Below, one piece after another: positions 47,616 to 59,210 of a stretch of DNA of 64,000 nucleotides. The notes beneath the pieces were generated by a model. It ran no database searches and had not been told where the DNA came from. It saw only the letters and a program-made list of their open reading frames with translations. Each line of letters begins with the position of its first letter. Position 1 is the stretch's first letter. The DNA lies in NCBI GenBank assembly GCA_905183005.1, contig CAJJDO010000084.1, positions 382,886 to 446,885 on the forward strand, given 5' to 3'. The stretch is from Paramecium pentaurelia (Eukaryota > Ciliophora > Oligohymenophorea > Peniculida > Parameciidae). The translations under genes were made by a program, and so were the position numbers.

Positions 47616-48209
47616 GAAATTCTAATTACATTTATCCAAAAATTTTTATAATTAATCCAAAAATACCACTTATCTCTAAAGAGTAAAAGATATCATGTGA
47701 ATATTTTTTTTCTCTGTTTTAACTTTTTAGAAATTAAGTTGAAATGATTATGAAAGAATAATCATGTTTTTATATTTTAAATTTAATATAGACCTTTGAT
47801 TATTATTGTAGAGGTATTTCCATTATAAAATACTAGTTAATTTACATATACTAAGGCATTTAAATGTTACAAATAAAAGTATAAAATATATCTATAATTT
47901 GTTAATAAAAATGAATATTTTTATTATATTTAATATCAAAACAATGCTATGTCAAAATACAATTTATGATTTTATAAGTAGATTTTTGAAAGAACATAAA
48001 AAAAATTTTTTTTATCATTTAATTTTTTAGAATATAAAATTTTTTTATATTTCTTTTGTTTTATGGTTATCTATCATAATAATTGAGATTCTTACCTAAT
48101 TATTTCATATTGAAAGATTTGAGGATAAAGTAATATAATTTGCAAATGATATTAATTTAGTTTATATATTTTAGTTGTATTATTCAATAAATTATAAAAT
48201 TAACGACTT
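47616..48209. other. Intergenic, nothing recognised
   Basis: About 590 bases of very AT-rich DNA with long T runs (for example near 48000-48050). No open frame, RNA gene or repeat unit stands out. The 3' end presumably contains the promoter of the poly-Q gene. Confidence 0.5.
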
Positions 48210-49308
48210 ATGAGCAATACTGCAGAAAAAATAAGTGATTTATTTAATGTTTCCCTTAATGAACTTGAAACCAATATTGTTGCAAGTGCTGTCAAATTCA
48301 ATTAATAACCTTAGCGTTTACTTGATGTAATATTTAGAATAATGTTGTTTAGGAATTATAATAATCAGTGATGGATTTTAAGTCTAAATTTTATGAATCT
48401 CTGCATAACTTATTATAATTTATCGCTTAAGTTAATAATGGCAAGGATATATTAAAGATAGCTCAATAAGTTGAAACTCACATAATAAAATTCAAATAAT
48501 AATAACTTCTTGTGTAGATGAAAGTAGTGCTTAATAGCAAATTAAAAGCCCTATTAGAAACATTTTGTGGAGAAAATCAATAAAAGTTTGAAGTATTAAA
48601 TTTTATAAAAATTATAGGTCTAAAATTAAATCAAACATCTTAAAGAATCATTATTAAAGATTGAAACCACTCTCATGGAATAGTAGTAGCTTACATCTAC
48701 ACCACAATAACATTTTATAACACCATATCCTAAAAAAAATTTCATTACAGCATCATCTTAAGATATCTTGACACCTAATTTAAGTGATGAAGCTGAAATG
48801 AGAGGAAAAGGTTTCTTTATAACTCCTGAAAACAGACAATAACAACCAAGGTAATTTGATCACTCTTAATAATAATATTCATCAAATGAAAGTTATTCTG
48901 TTTAACAAAATAAAACATTAAATTCTTTCGACAAAGAAAAATCAGAGGATAAAACGGATCTACAAAGTCCTTTTTTTGGATTACAATAAGATCATCCCCA
49001 TTAACCAAAACTATTTCAAAATGAAATAATGAATGATTATTTGTAAAGAGTTCCTCTTGATGAAGATCCATAAGAATCACAATTATTGGATGAATCTAAT
49101 TTAAATTTTCACTAAGATTAAATAGCTAAGAAAACGTAATAATAATAATAATAATAGTAATAATAACAATAATAATAATAACAATAACAATAACAATAAC
49201 AATAACAATAACAATAACAATAACAATAACAATAACAATAATAATAATAATAATAATAATAGTAATAGTAATAGTAATAATATTAATAACAATAGCAATA
49301 ACAACAAC

Positions 49309-49380
<72 letters not shown>

Positions 49381-49883
49381 CTAATAAGAATTAATAAAAA
49401 TTGCAAGTATAACCTTAAAAATAAACTCAGTGGTAAAATTTGTAATTACAATAAACATTCTAACATCTAGATTCGTTATAAACTACAAGAACTGAACAAT
49501 TTGAAACTCAAGCAAGAGTATCAACTCCAAAAGAAAATTAAATTTAAACTCGAAATTAATCAGTTGAACCTAATATTAGAGATGTTTCTCAATCTCCCAA
49601 TGGGAAAAGGTTAATATAAACTTCAAAATCAAAAGAACCATTTTCTAGATGCAGATCATCATTAGAAACAACAAACCTGTTACAGAAATTGAATTCCGTT
49701 GAGGCATCAAAGTCAACAAATAAACTTAATAAATCAAAATCCAATAAAGAAAATTAATCTTAGCCAGTAGTTAAGTGTTCAAAACCAAGCAAACCTCAAA
49801 TTACTGTTTAGAAGCAAAAAAATTAAATAGTTACCAAACCTCAGTCATCTATAAATATAGTTAAAAAGTAAAAGTCGAATTGA
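48210..49883 (+). CDS. Poly-Q protein with N-terminal helical domain
   Basis: 540 residues, introns at 48327-48352 and 48593-48617. The N-terminal 150 residues are helical (SNTAEKISDLFNVSLNELET, SVMDFKSKFYESLHNLLQFI, QVETHIIKFKQQQLLVQMKV). Then comes a polar region, an 81-codon glutamine tract interrupted once by Tyr, and a Ser/Lys/Gln-rich tail (GKRLIQTSKSKEPFSRCRSS). Function unknown; low-complexity tails of this kind are common in condensate- or cytoskeleton-associated proteins, but that is only a guess. The opposite strand reads as poly-Leu and is not a gene. Confidence 0.65.
49137..49379 (+). repeat. Mixed CAA/TAA/TAG poly-Q repeat (81 codons)
   Basis: An 81-codon in-frame tract made only of CAA, TAA and TAG, except one TAT. 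TAACAA alternation dominates the first half and TAA the second. It codes glutamine in the gene at 48210-49883 and shows directly that all three codons are interchangeable within one tract. Confidence 0.9.
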
Positions 49884-50125
49884 TTTCCTTCGTTAATTGT
49901 TTATTATATAATAAGGCTTAATATTTAATAAATTTTGATAGCATTAGAAATTTTTGTTTGTTTTTCATTGATTTTTTCTATAATAATTTTAACAGTGTAC
50001 TACGAAAAGAATTATTAGAATAATAACAGTTACTAAATCTTTAAAAAGAATAATAAAAGTTAATAAATATACTCCATATTGCTCTCATTTATAAATTCTA
50101 TAATTTTAAAAGTGCATATAAATCA

Positions 50126-50543
50126 TCAAGTTCTTTTTATATCAAATATAATTTCTATTTTTTTCTCTGTCTAATTTATTTTTGGTTTGCCAGTCACCTT
50201 TGCTTACAACTTTATTTTTTGAAAAAAGACATTGTATTAAATTTATTGATCTTTATCTTTTTCTGATATAAGACCTGTTATCTCTAAAACCTATGCATCT
50301 TGATAAAGACGAAACTTCAATTCACTTGATTCTTTTTATTAAAACTTCTCCATCTTGATTAAAATCTATAATGTTTTATCATCATATCTTTATTAGCCTT
50401 TTTATTGATAATTATTAATTACAAACAAATTATTAATTACTAAAAACTTTAGATAGTTCTTGATTCAAAAGCTTGTTTTCTTATTCTAGTTTTTCATTTT
50501 CAATTTATTGTTTTAATATTTCTTCATTTCTATTATTTTACAT
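50126..50543 (-). CDS. Hypothetical coiled/C2-like protein (130 aa)
   Basis: 130 residues, intron at 50398-50422. N-terminal coiled coil (ILKQQIENEKLEQENKLLNQ) followed by a beta-rich segment (SSELKFRLYQDAQVLEITGL, then QIQYNVFFQKIKLQAKVTGK) and KIEIIFDIKR at the end. No family assigned. The start at 50543 was preferred: the open frame continues upstream to another ATG, but that part is antisense to the neighbouring gene, whose start is only 13 bases away. Confidence 0.55.
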
Positions 50544-50556
50544 TTTAATTAATTTA

Positions 50557-51997
50557 ATGTTCCCTAATATAATTTAACCTGAAATAAAGCCAAGATCATT
50601 TTCCCTTAACGTAGATTAATATGGAGTAAAGTAAAAGGCAAAAAGAAACATTTCACATTATTCTTATAAAATCGTAGAGAAACTACACTCATAACCTGCA
50701 TCTAATGGGATTATAAATATAGTTCCTTAAAAAGAACCATCAGGTTCATTAATAATAATTATTGGAAATGTTGAGGCTTTTTTAAAAGAGATAGCATAAA
50801 ATCATAAATACTAATAGTTTTTAAAGTTCAAAGATTTCTTAAATGAGAAACAGATATCTCAATTTTTTCATTACATTTCTAATGTTTTAATAAATTTATA
50901 GGGCTCAATGTTTGAACATCATTATTGTACATTCTCATTAAACAAAAAAGTAATTGATATTGTGACAGCAGATAGTAAAACAGTTTATGAAGTTATTACA
51001 GAATTTTTGCATCAGCATTAAAAATAGCATGAAAATCTTTACATTTATGGAGGAGATTTTTAATTAGTACATAAATCAGGATTTCGATAAATTATCTATA
51101 TTTCTGAATAAAGGATAGAAAAGCAATTAAACAAAGATTAGAAAATAAATGAAAAAGTAATATAATTTAGAACCTAAGTTTAAAGCTAATTAAATGATAC
51201 TAATTCAGATGATATTCTTATAGATCATAGAGTTTATTAGATTCATAAGAAAAATAAAGAGATTAAATAGTATTTATAATAGTAAAATAATGAAAAAAGA
51301 GACTTAAATTAAAAATAAAGTACTTATTGAATTAATATATAGGAAAATCAAAGGAAAAATAAATTAAGAAGATTAGTAGCGCTTAAAAAGAGAAGAAAAT
51401 AGATTTAGCTTAAGAATTACCATAAATTTGTGATTAAATTTATGAAAAATTTAAAAGACTATTCTAAATAGAATATATAAGTGTTGATAAGGAAGTATTT
51501 TCTTAATTTTTATTACTTTGTGAACTCAGTATCTACTATTCCAAAAATCTAACTTTATAATAATAAATCTCTAGAATAAATGATGATAATGAGAAATTTA
51601 GATTATTAATAAAAAATGTCCTTTATTTTGAGTTCAAAATTTTAAAGAGCATGAATCTAAATTTATAATAGCTACAAAATAGTGTTACATAAACATTATT
51701 AAAATTTATAAATTAAGATACATATGGATTTATATTTTAAACTATACAAAATGCTAAGAAGCACTCAATAAAGTATATTGGAATGCATTCTTGAGATTCA
51801 AAACATTTTATATAGATTAAAAATGGACAACCAGTGATTTTCGTTACTTTTTACTTTTGCTTAATGAAGAATCTCCACTTACTCTTTAGATTTATTTATA
51901 ATTACCAATCAGAGAGTTATCAAAGACAATTTTCTCACTTAATGAAGATCTACTCTAATAAATAGTATGGTAAATATTATTTACTAAATAATTATGA
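50557..51997 (+). CDS. Unknown protein, frame unresolved near 3' end
   Basis: About 470 residues, intron at 51320-51342. Unknown family. The first part looks folded (GIINIVPQKEPSGSLIIIIG, NVEAFLKEIAQNHKYQQFLK, VYEVITEFLHQHQKQHENLY). Later EYISVDKEVFSQFLLLCELS and FRLLIKNVLYFEFKILKSMN continue it. Between about 51,690 and 51,765 the frame must change to read EALNKVYWNAFLRFKTFYID and WTTSDFRYFLLLLNEESPLT, which ends at TGA 51995-51997. No intron of the right phase is visible. The switch lies at the left edge of the 1.1-kb repeat, so an assembly error is likely. Confidence 0.5.
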
Positions 51998-52095
51998 TTA
52001 TAATAAAAGTCAAGTTATTATTTACTACGCATTAATATAATCATTAATAGCTATCGTTTTAATATTTCAAATCTAGCAATTAAAAATTATTAGTA

Positions 52096-52413
52096 ATGAT
52101 TTCTCAATCTCCTGGATTCAAGTTGACTCCAATGACACCATTAAGTATTCATCATAAAATGGAAATTATTGAAGATGAACCAGATGATTTAGATTTGGAT
52201 CAATCTAAAATATCATTTAATGATAATCTCATTGTGTGTACTTACAAACCATGTTAGAGTGTTACTATGATCACAAAGACAATTTCAAAATTGAAAGGAT
52301 AGCCTAATACTGAATGGGTAAATCCTAGTCTTAGAAATGAACAAAGAAAGAGATCAACCTCTATATTGAAATATTCATAATCTCCAACAAGAATCTCATC
52401 AATTTACTTATGA
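52096..52413 (+). CDS. Small hypothetical protein (105 aa), copy 1
   Basis: 105 residues, no intron. Pro/Thr-rich start (MISQSPGFKLTPMTPLSIHH), acidic middle (EIIEDEPDDLDLDQ), then NDNLIVCTYKPCQSVTMITK and a basic Ser/Thr tail with SPTRISS. Phosphorylatable SP/TP sites are frequent (SPGF, TPMTP, SPTR), suggesting regulation by proline-directed kinases, which is inference. Duplicated exactly at 53212. Confidence 0.55.
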
Positions 52414-52435
52414 ATTTATATGTTTTTTGTTTTAA

Positions 52436-52723
52436 ATGTAATCATTAAAAAACTCACTTCTTACTGAAACTGAAACAAAAATTAACAAATCATATTATCA
52501 TGTTTAAAATAAATCCTACAAATAATAATTTATAAATCATCATAAATTATAAATAAATAATTGTTTTCTAATTGGGAATCCATTTTCATGGAAATTGAAG
52601 AATTATAAATGTCAATCCAACAAAATTGAATTAAATTATTATTATCTATTTAAACATTTATTCTTTCCATTTATGATTTTTTATCTAAAATTATTATTTT
52701 TACTTAAAAATTACAGTAATTGA
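52436..52723 (+). CDS. Small hypothetical protein (95 aa), copy 1
   Basis: 95-residue open frame, no intron. Polar start (MQSLKNSLLTETETKINKSY), then NNCFLIGNPFSWKLKNYKC and a hydrophobic C-terminus (LFFPFMIFYLKLLFLL) that could be a membrane anchor. It begins 22 bases after the previous stop. Duplicated at 53552. Only composition and length support it. Confidence 0.35.
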
Positions 52724-53211
52724 TAAGAAAATTCGATCTTAAAATAAATTTTACATTCTTTTCTCAAATAATGAAAAATATAAATATGAGTATATTGAAC
52801 TAGTTTTTGCTTCTCTATTATTAATTTATTTATTATTGTTATTTTTCTTCCAGAATTANATACAAAATGCTAAGAAGCACTCAATAAAGTATATTGGAAT
52901 GCATTCTTGAGATTCAAAACATTTTATATAGATTAAAAATGGACAACCAGTGATTTTCGTTACTTTTTACTTTTGCTTAATGAAGAATCTCCACTTACTC
53001 TTTAGATTTATTTATAATTACCAATCAGAGAGTTATCAAAGACAATTTTCTCACTTAATGAAGATCTACTCTAATAAATAGTATGGTAAATATTATTTAC
53101 TAAATAATTATGATTATAATAAAAGTCAAGTTATTATTTACTACGCATTAATATAATCATTAATAGCTATCGTTTTAATATTTCAAATCTAGCAATTAAA
53201 AATTATTAGTA

Positions 53212-53529
53212 ATGATTTCTCAATCTCCTGGATTCAAGTTGACTCCAATGACACCATTAAGTATTCATCATAAAATGGAAATTATTGAAGATGAACCAGA
53301 TGATTTAGATTTGGATCAATCTAAAATATCATTTAATGATAATCTCATTGTGTGTACTTACAAACCATGTTAGAGTGTTACTATGATCACAAAGACAATT
53401 TCAAAATTGAAAGGATAGCCTAATACTGAATGGGTAAATCCTAGTCTTAGAAATGAACAAAGAAAGAGATCAACCTCTATATTGAAATATTCATAATCTC
53501 CAACAAGAATCTCATCAATTTACTTATGA
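53212..53529 (+). CDS. Small hypothetical protein (105 aa), copy 2
   Basis: Same 105-residue frame as at 52096 within the second repeat copy, same start and stop relative to the unit. Probably the same gene seen twice rather than a paralogue, because flanking non-coding bases are equally identical. Confidence 0.5.
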
Positions 53530-53551
53530 ATTTATATGTTTTTTGTTTTAA

Positions 53552-53839
53552 ATGTAATCATTAAAAAACTCACTTCTTACTGAAACTGAAACAAAAATTA
53601 ACAAATCATATTATCATGTTTAAAATAAATCCTACAAATAATAATTTATAAATCATCATAAATTATAAATAAATAATTGTTTTCTAATTGGGAATCCATT
53701 TTCATGGAAATTGAAGAATTATAAATGTCAATCCAACAAAATTGAATTAAATTATTATTATCTATTTAAACATTTATTCTTTCCATTTATGATTTTTTAT
53801 CTAAAATTATTATTTTTACTTAAAAATTACAGTAATTGA
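53552..53839 (+). CDS. Small hypothetical protein (95 aa), copy 2
   Basis: Second occurrence of the 95-residue frame at 52436, inside repeat copy 2. See that entry for description. Likely an assembly duplicate. Confidence 0.3.
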
Positions 53840-54345
53840 TAAGAAAATTCGATCTTAAAATAAATTTTACATTCTTTTCTCAAATAATGAAAAATATAAA
53901 TATGAGTATATTGAACTAGTTTTTGCTTCTCTATTATTAATTTATTTATTATTGTTATTTTTCTTCCAGAATTAATTAAATTTTATATAAATAACATTAA
54001 AATTAAAAATAATGAAGTTAAATTAATAATATTTTGTTTTTTTTAACATTAATATTTTTGCTTAATGTCTAATATTAAAAATGGAATATTAATCTTTAAA
54101 ATATAAATTATTAGATAATTGTTTAAGAAGCTAACTATAAAAAAATTTATGGTATGAATTTTAGTATAAATAGAACCATAAAATTAAGAAAAGATTTGCA
54201 AACAATCTAGAAAAATAAAAGTTCTAGATTTTTATTTTTTTACATGGAATTATCAAAATTAATTGTTACAACATCAGATGGTTGATTGTTGATAAAAATT
54301 AGAAAGGTAGAAGCAAATTTGGAATAATTGTTAACAATTTTGATT
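53840..54345. other. Intergenic with a doubtful plus-strand ORF
   Basis: About 500 AT-rich bases. A plus-strand open frame starts at 54081 (MEYQSLKYKLLDNCLRSQ) and stays open into the antisense of the U1C gene, ending at a TGA near 54496. Its first 90 residues are protein-like, but the overlap with a certain gene makes it doubtful. No RNA gene seen. Confidence 0.3.
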
Positions 54346-54744
54346 TCAATATCTCATTTGCATTCCTGGAGGCATCATATTGTAGGACATAGGCTAATAA
54401 GCTCCTTAAGGTGGGAGAATCAAAGTAGGTTAGGGCATATATTAGGTTCTTGTGCCACTCAATCCTAAACTATCAATAGTTTCTACAAACGCAGGGGTGA
54501 GTAAGCCTTAAAACACTGAAGAATGTGTAATGAGTAATCTTTTAATTGTATCTTTAGAGATAAAGGTTGGGATTATATTCTTTTAAAAGGATGCTTTCAA
54601 TTAATCTACTAAATCACTCATTACAGCTCTATAATAATCTTCTCTTGCACTTATATGTTTTTTCCCGAGTGAATGTTGTTTTCTTCCACTTGGAGATGAA
54701 TGTGTGAGATAAATTCCGCAATATTCACAATAAAACTTAGGCAT
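54346..54744 (-). CDS. U1 snRNP protein C (U1C)
   Basis: Spliceosomal protein that stabilises U1 snRNA pairing with the 5' splice site, relevant in a genome full of tiny introns. 132 residues, no intron. The N-terminal zinc finger is textbook: MPKFYCEYCGIYLTHSSPSG, then RKQHSLGKKHISAREDYY (C2H2 with the U1C spacing). The C-terminus is Pro/Met/Gln-rich (LILPPQGAYQPMSYNMMPPG), as usual for U1C. Ends MQMRY. It is divergent from the coiled-coil gene, 89 bases between the starts. Confidence 0.93.
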
Positions 54745-54833
54745 TTAAAATAAATAATATTTGTGTATGTTTAATATGTAGGGTATTAAATATTTATTAA
54801 AAACAATTAATAAAATATATATATATATAACTT

Positions 54834-55599
54834 ATGTAAGGTGCAAGATTTGTAGAGACCAACTTAGTATAGAAAATGCTTAGAAATCAAAACTATGATT
54901 ACCATAAAAGGAAATTAGATGAAATTTAAACGGAGTAATGATTATCTTGTATGGCTAATAGTAAGAAAGCAAGATATGCTTTTAAGGATTTGCCTATTCT
55001 TAGTAAAACATAATAACTAAAAGCATAATCTTCTAGATTTTAAAAATCAGAATAAAGAAAAAGAATTGATGAATAAAATTAATATCTCAGTTCTCATATA
55101 ATTGAAATATAAGAAGGTAAGAACTCTTAATTTAGATCAATTTGGACAGTATAAAATTTGAGAGAGAAAGCATATGTAATGGATTTCAAGAGACTTTTTA
55201 GGCTGACACTTCTCAATGGTGTGAAAACACTTTGGGTAAAAGACTTCATTCTCCTTTAAGAAGGAAATAGTAATAAAAGATTGATGAAGAAAATTAAGAA
55301 TTACAAAAAAGACTTGAATTAACCAAATAAATTTTATTAGAAAAGTAATAAGAACAAATATCGAAATATGAAAAACTTCGTGATCACATGACTCGAGTAT
55401 TAAAAACTTATTTAAGTAGATTAAATCTAAGGGACCTAATTCTCCAATGATGAATACTCATTTTCCATCAGTAAAGAGTAAAAGTACTACTTAATTTGTG
55501 AATAAGCCATATTAATCTGATTCAATTATTTAAAACAATAGAACAAATGACTTGTTAAAGTCTGAAATCAATATAAGCAAAATATCTAAAATAGAATGA
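54834..55599 (+). CDS. Coiled-coil protein, small
   Basis: About 200 residues, exon structure partly uncertain. Clear introns at about 54932-54958 (27 bases) and a 23-base one near 55393-55415. A 19-base intron near 55116-55134 is also likely. For the frame to close, another intron near 55003-55036 or a different first acceptor is needed; I could not choose between them. Good protein text: KKARYAFKDLPILSKTQ, then ADTSQWCENTLGKRLHSPLR and a coil ENQELQKRLELTKQILLEKQ. A Ser/Lys-rich tail ends ISKISKIE. Function unknown. Confidence 0.5.
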
Positions 55600-55663
55600 A
55601 TAATATTTCTATTCAATTATTAATATAATTTATTTACATATATTATACGACATAACAAAAAAA

Positions 55664-58600
55664 ATGAGTGGATTCACAAATTATAAAATAGAAACTATAG
55701 AATAAAGAGGAGAAGGATTAACATCATAAAAAAGTTTATAAAAATATGGAAACACATTAATAAGGTGAATTATAAAGATATATTATAGGAATGAAGAGTA
55801 TCGAATTAAAGTTAGTCCTCCAATTACGGAATAAACTATTATAAATGATTAAGCATCTTTTCAGAATATTATAGAAGCAAAAGAAAGAGGTAAATATATT
55901 TTTATGATGAAGAAATAATAAATCTTAGGGAAAGTATAAAGTCGTTAAACAATCAAATATAAGATTAATTGAAGGAGTTGGAAATGTGGAAAAATAAATT
56001 TAGATAATTATAATCTGATAAAGGTTAAAGTCGAATAAAAACGATTGGATATACATCAAACGATTTAGAATTATAATAATTAAGAGAGGAACTCAATAAA
56101 TTAAGGCAGGAGAATAACGAATACAAACTTAAAATAGAGAGAAATGTAAGTGTAATTTCAAATGATTTTGAAGTTAATTAATTGAAATAATAGATCAAAT
56201 CTTTAGAAGAATAACTTAGATCTAAATAATCTTTAACTTAATTTACATCCTAGAGTAATAATTCTTACGAAATCAATTAATTGAAGTAGTAAATTAAAGT
56301 ACTTACTTAAGAAAATGAAGATATTATAAAAGCTAAGAATTTACTTAATTAGTAATTTCAGTAATCTTAAATTTAATGGTAGTAGAGTAATTTTAGAAAT
56401 ACTTAAAATTAAGATACTGATTAATCTAAAGTATATTAAAATGAGAGAGATGATTTAAAAAGAAAAGTTAAAGTTTAGGAAGATCGAATAGCAGAATTAT
56501 AACAAGAAATTCAAAGATTAAATTTTAATTGCGATTCTTACATTTAAGAAATATAATAATCATAATTTAGATTAAGTTCAAAAAATTAAAATGGTGAGAT
56601 TGAAGGATATTTAAAAAGGATCTCTGCATTATAACATGAAGTATTAGTCTGGTAAGATCGTTATAAAGCCATATAAATTTAAGAGTAATCATATGCTTAG
56701 GAATAAAAAGTAATATAAAAGGACAATTAGATTCTATTTTTATAAGATAGAATAAAATAATATGAAATTTAAATAGATTAATTAAGATTAGAGATTGATA
56801 AATAGAGAAAAGATTTTGATGGATATAGAGTAGATTATGAAAGTAGAAGAATAGATTCAGGAGAAGTAGAGAGTTTGAAAAGAAAGATAGCAGAAATGGA
56901 ATCAGATATTTAGATATTAATTGCTGATCTATAAGAAAGAGATTAAAGGATCAGTATAACATAAAATTAATATGAAGAGGAAATTAGAATGATAAAGAAT
57001 TAAAGTTAAGGATAATATTAATATGAAATTAATAAATTAAAAGAAGAAAGAGAAAAATATAGACTTGATTATGAAAGATTATCAAATGATTATATGAATA
57101 TTTAAAGGTAAAGTGAATAATACAAGAGTAATTCTTATGAAGTAGATTCTTTAAAGTAAAGAATCATTGAACTAGAATAATAACTTAGAAATTCTACAAA
57201 TCAATACTAATCTCTTTAAAGTTAATACTCTTAAATGCAAATTCAATTTTAAAATTCATAATAATAATAATAATCTTAATTTTAATTAATTAGTATTAGA
57301 GAAGACTATTAAAAATTGTAATCTTAATATAATTTGATATAATAAGAAAATATACAATTAAAATAATAGAAATAATAAATTGAGAATAATTCCTATTAAT
57401 AAAAGAATATTCAAAATGATTATTAAGCAATTTAAGAAAGATATAATCAATCATTAAATGAAATTAAATAATTAAATGAGTAAATAAGGAAGTATAGAAA
57501 TGATTATGATTCACTAAATCAAAACTATATTTAATTTTAGAGAGAAAGTGAAATCAAGTTTTCTTAAACAAATACTAAAGAAATTGATATATTGAAATCT
57601 CGAATTTAATAGTATGAATAATAAATTTAACAATTAAGAAATTAATTATCAAATTAAGAAAATTAATTGGAATAATAATTTAGAGAGAGATTAAAACTTG
57701 AAATGTAATAGATTGAGTAAAAAGTGAATAGCTAAAGTTTAATAGAAATTTAGTAATTATAAAATAAATATAATTAATTAAAAACTTAATATGATTAATT
57801 GCAATATAAATATAAGGAATAAAATAATGAAATAATGATTGTAAAAGAGAAGACAACTAGAGAAAGTTAATTTGAAACTTAAAATTTAAGGGATTAATTA
57901 TAATCATAAAAATAAACCAATATATAATTGAATTAAGATATTTCAATCTTGAAAGAATAAATTCAAAAATATCGAATAGATATTGAATAGTCAAATTAAA
58001 AGTATGTTATGATTTAAAGGGAAAGTGAAATGAATAAATAAAATATAGGAGAAATTGAAAAGTTAATGGCTAGGATAAGAGAATTAGATTTTGAGTGTCA
58101 ATAAAAAAATTAAAAAATAAATTAATTTTAAATGGATTTGAGAAATCATGAAATTCGAATTAAAAATGAATTGGAATAATAGTTCATTTCAAGATTGATG
58201 ATTGAGAGATAAAATTTAGAAAACAATTTATAGACATAAAGTTCAGCTGAAACTCAAAATCTATAATATCAATTGAAATAATTATAATAGGAATTGAATC
58301 AATATAAATAAAGATATTAATAATTAGAACAATAATTTAATTAATCTAAAATTGAAATTACTTAAATTAAATCTCAATAATTTAATGTGAATTTAGATTA
58401 AGTGAAATAATTGTAATTTAGAATAACCTAATTAGAACATGAAAATTAAACTCTGACTGTTGAGATTGATAGATAGAGAAATATTAGATAAGATTAAGAA
58501 AATAAAATTTAAGTATTGATTACTAATATCACTGATTATGAATCAAAATTACGTATATTACAATAAGAAAATTCTAGATTAGATTCTAAAACTAAAAAAT

Positions 58601-58996
58601 AAATTATAATTGAAAAACCTAACGATTAATTTATTATTAATTAATAATTTGGATAAACAAATTCTTAGTTGAAAACCAACATAATAACTACTACAAATAA
58701 TGTTTAAAATGTTTAAGGTAATGGTATAGTAACTAGATAATCTGGAATTAATTAAATAAATTAAGTTCCATCTTCCTAGAATTAATAATATGATTAGTAT
58801 AGATTGCAATCATAGAATGAATTTAAGCAATCTCATTTTTCTTAGAGAATGCAAAGTCCATAACCTCAAGTTTCTAATTATCTTAGTCCAGACAAAAAGT
58901 AAATATTATTAATTATACTTTATTAGTTTCTAAACTTAGAAAATAACAACTACAAAAAGTGTTAAATAAGCAATAATGACATCAACCAACTAATGA
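55664..58996 (+). CDS. Long coiled-coil protein (about 1,085 aa)
   Basis: 1,085 residues, introns at 55765-55788, 55890-55912 and 58899-58926. After 60 residues the protein is an almost unbroken coiled coil: LRESIKSLNNQIQDQLKELE, LRSKQSLTQFT, VESLKRKIAEMESDIQ and many similar, extremely rich in Gln (mostly TAA/TAG), Glu, Asn and Lys. The last 110 residues are polar (SNYLSPDKKFQTQKITTTKS). Such proteins usually build cytoskeletal or basal-body structures in ciliates, but no specific family was recognised. The second intron was fixed by the joining of ERE to IINLRESIKSL, and the last intron gives a short Thr/Ser tail instead of random text. Confidence 0.7.
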
Positions 58997-59210
58997 ATGA
59001 TAATTATATAATCATATTTTATAAGAAATCATTTTTTGAGGATTCACTAAATTAATACTTTAATCAGAAATTCAATTATATACATATATGCAAGTTCAAA
59101 ATGAAGTAAAATACTATTTTGAGAGTAAATTATTTAATTGAAATAAAGAATCTTAATTGTTAATGAGAGTATTAAAAGAATGTTAAAATTAACATTTATA
59201 GTTTATATTT

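Larger units (their letters stand above)
51744..52858. repeat. 1.1-kb direct repeat, copy 1
   Basis: About 1,115 bases that recur at 52860-53974 with a fixed offset of 1,116 bases and no difference that I noticed. The copies are head to tail with a single N at 52859 between them. The unit holds the 3' end of the unknown gene at 50557 and two small genes. Confidence 0.9.
52860..53974. repeat. 1.1-kb direct repeat, copy 2
   Basis: Second copy of 51744-52858, beginning right after the single N at 52859. The sequence continues past 53974 into unique DNA, whereas copy 1 ends at the N. This is the pattern expected when two contigs overlap but are placed side by side. Confidence 0.9.

Noticed and set aside
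49101..49406. Minus-strand poly-leucine open frame
   Set aside because: It is the exact antisense of the poly-Q tract and has no protein-like sequence outside it.
50544..50660. N-terminal extension of the 130-aa minus-strand gene
   Set aside because: Open upstream to another ATG, but this part is antisense to the better-supported start of the plus-strand gene at 50557.
54081..54498. Plus-strand frame MEYQSLKYKLL...
   Set aside because: Its second half is antisense to the certain U1C gene; the first half alone is not strong enough to call a gene.
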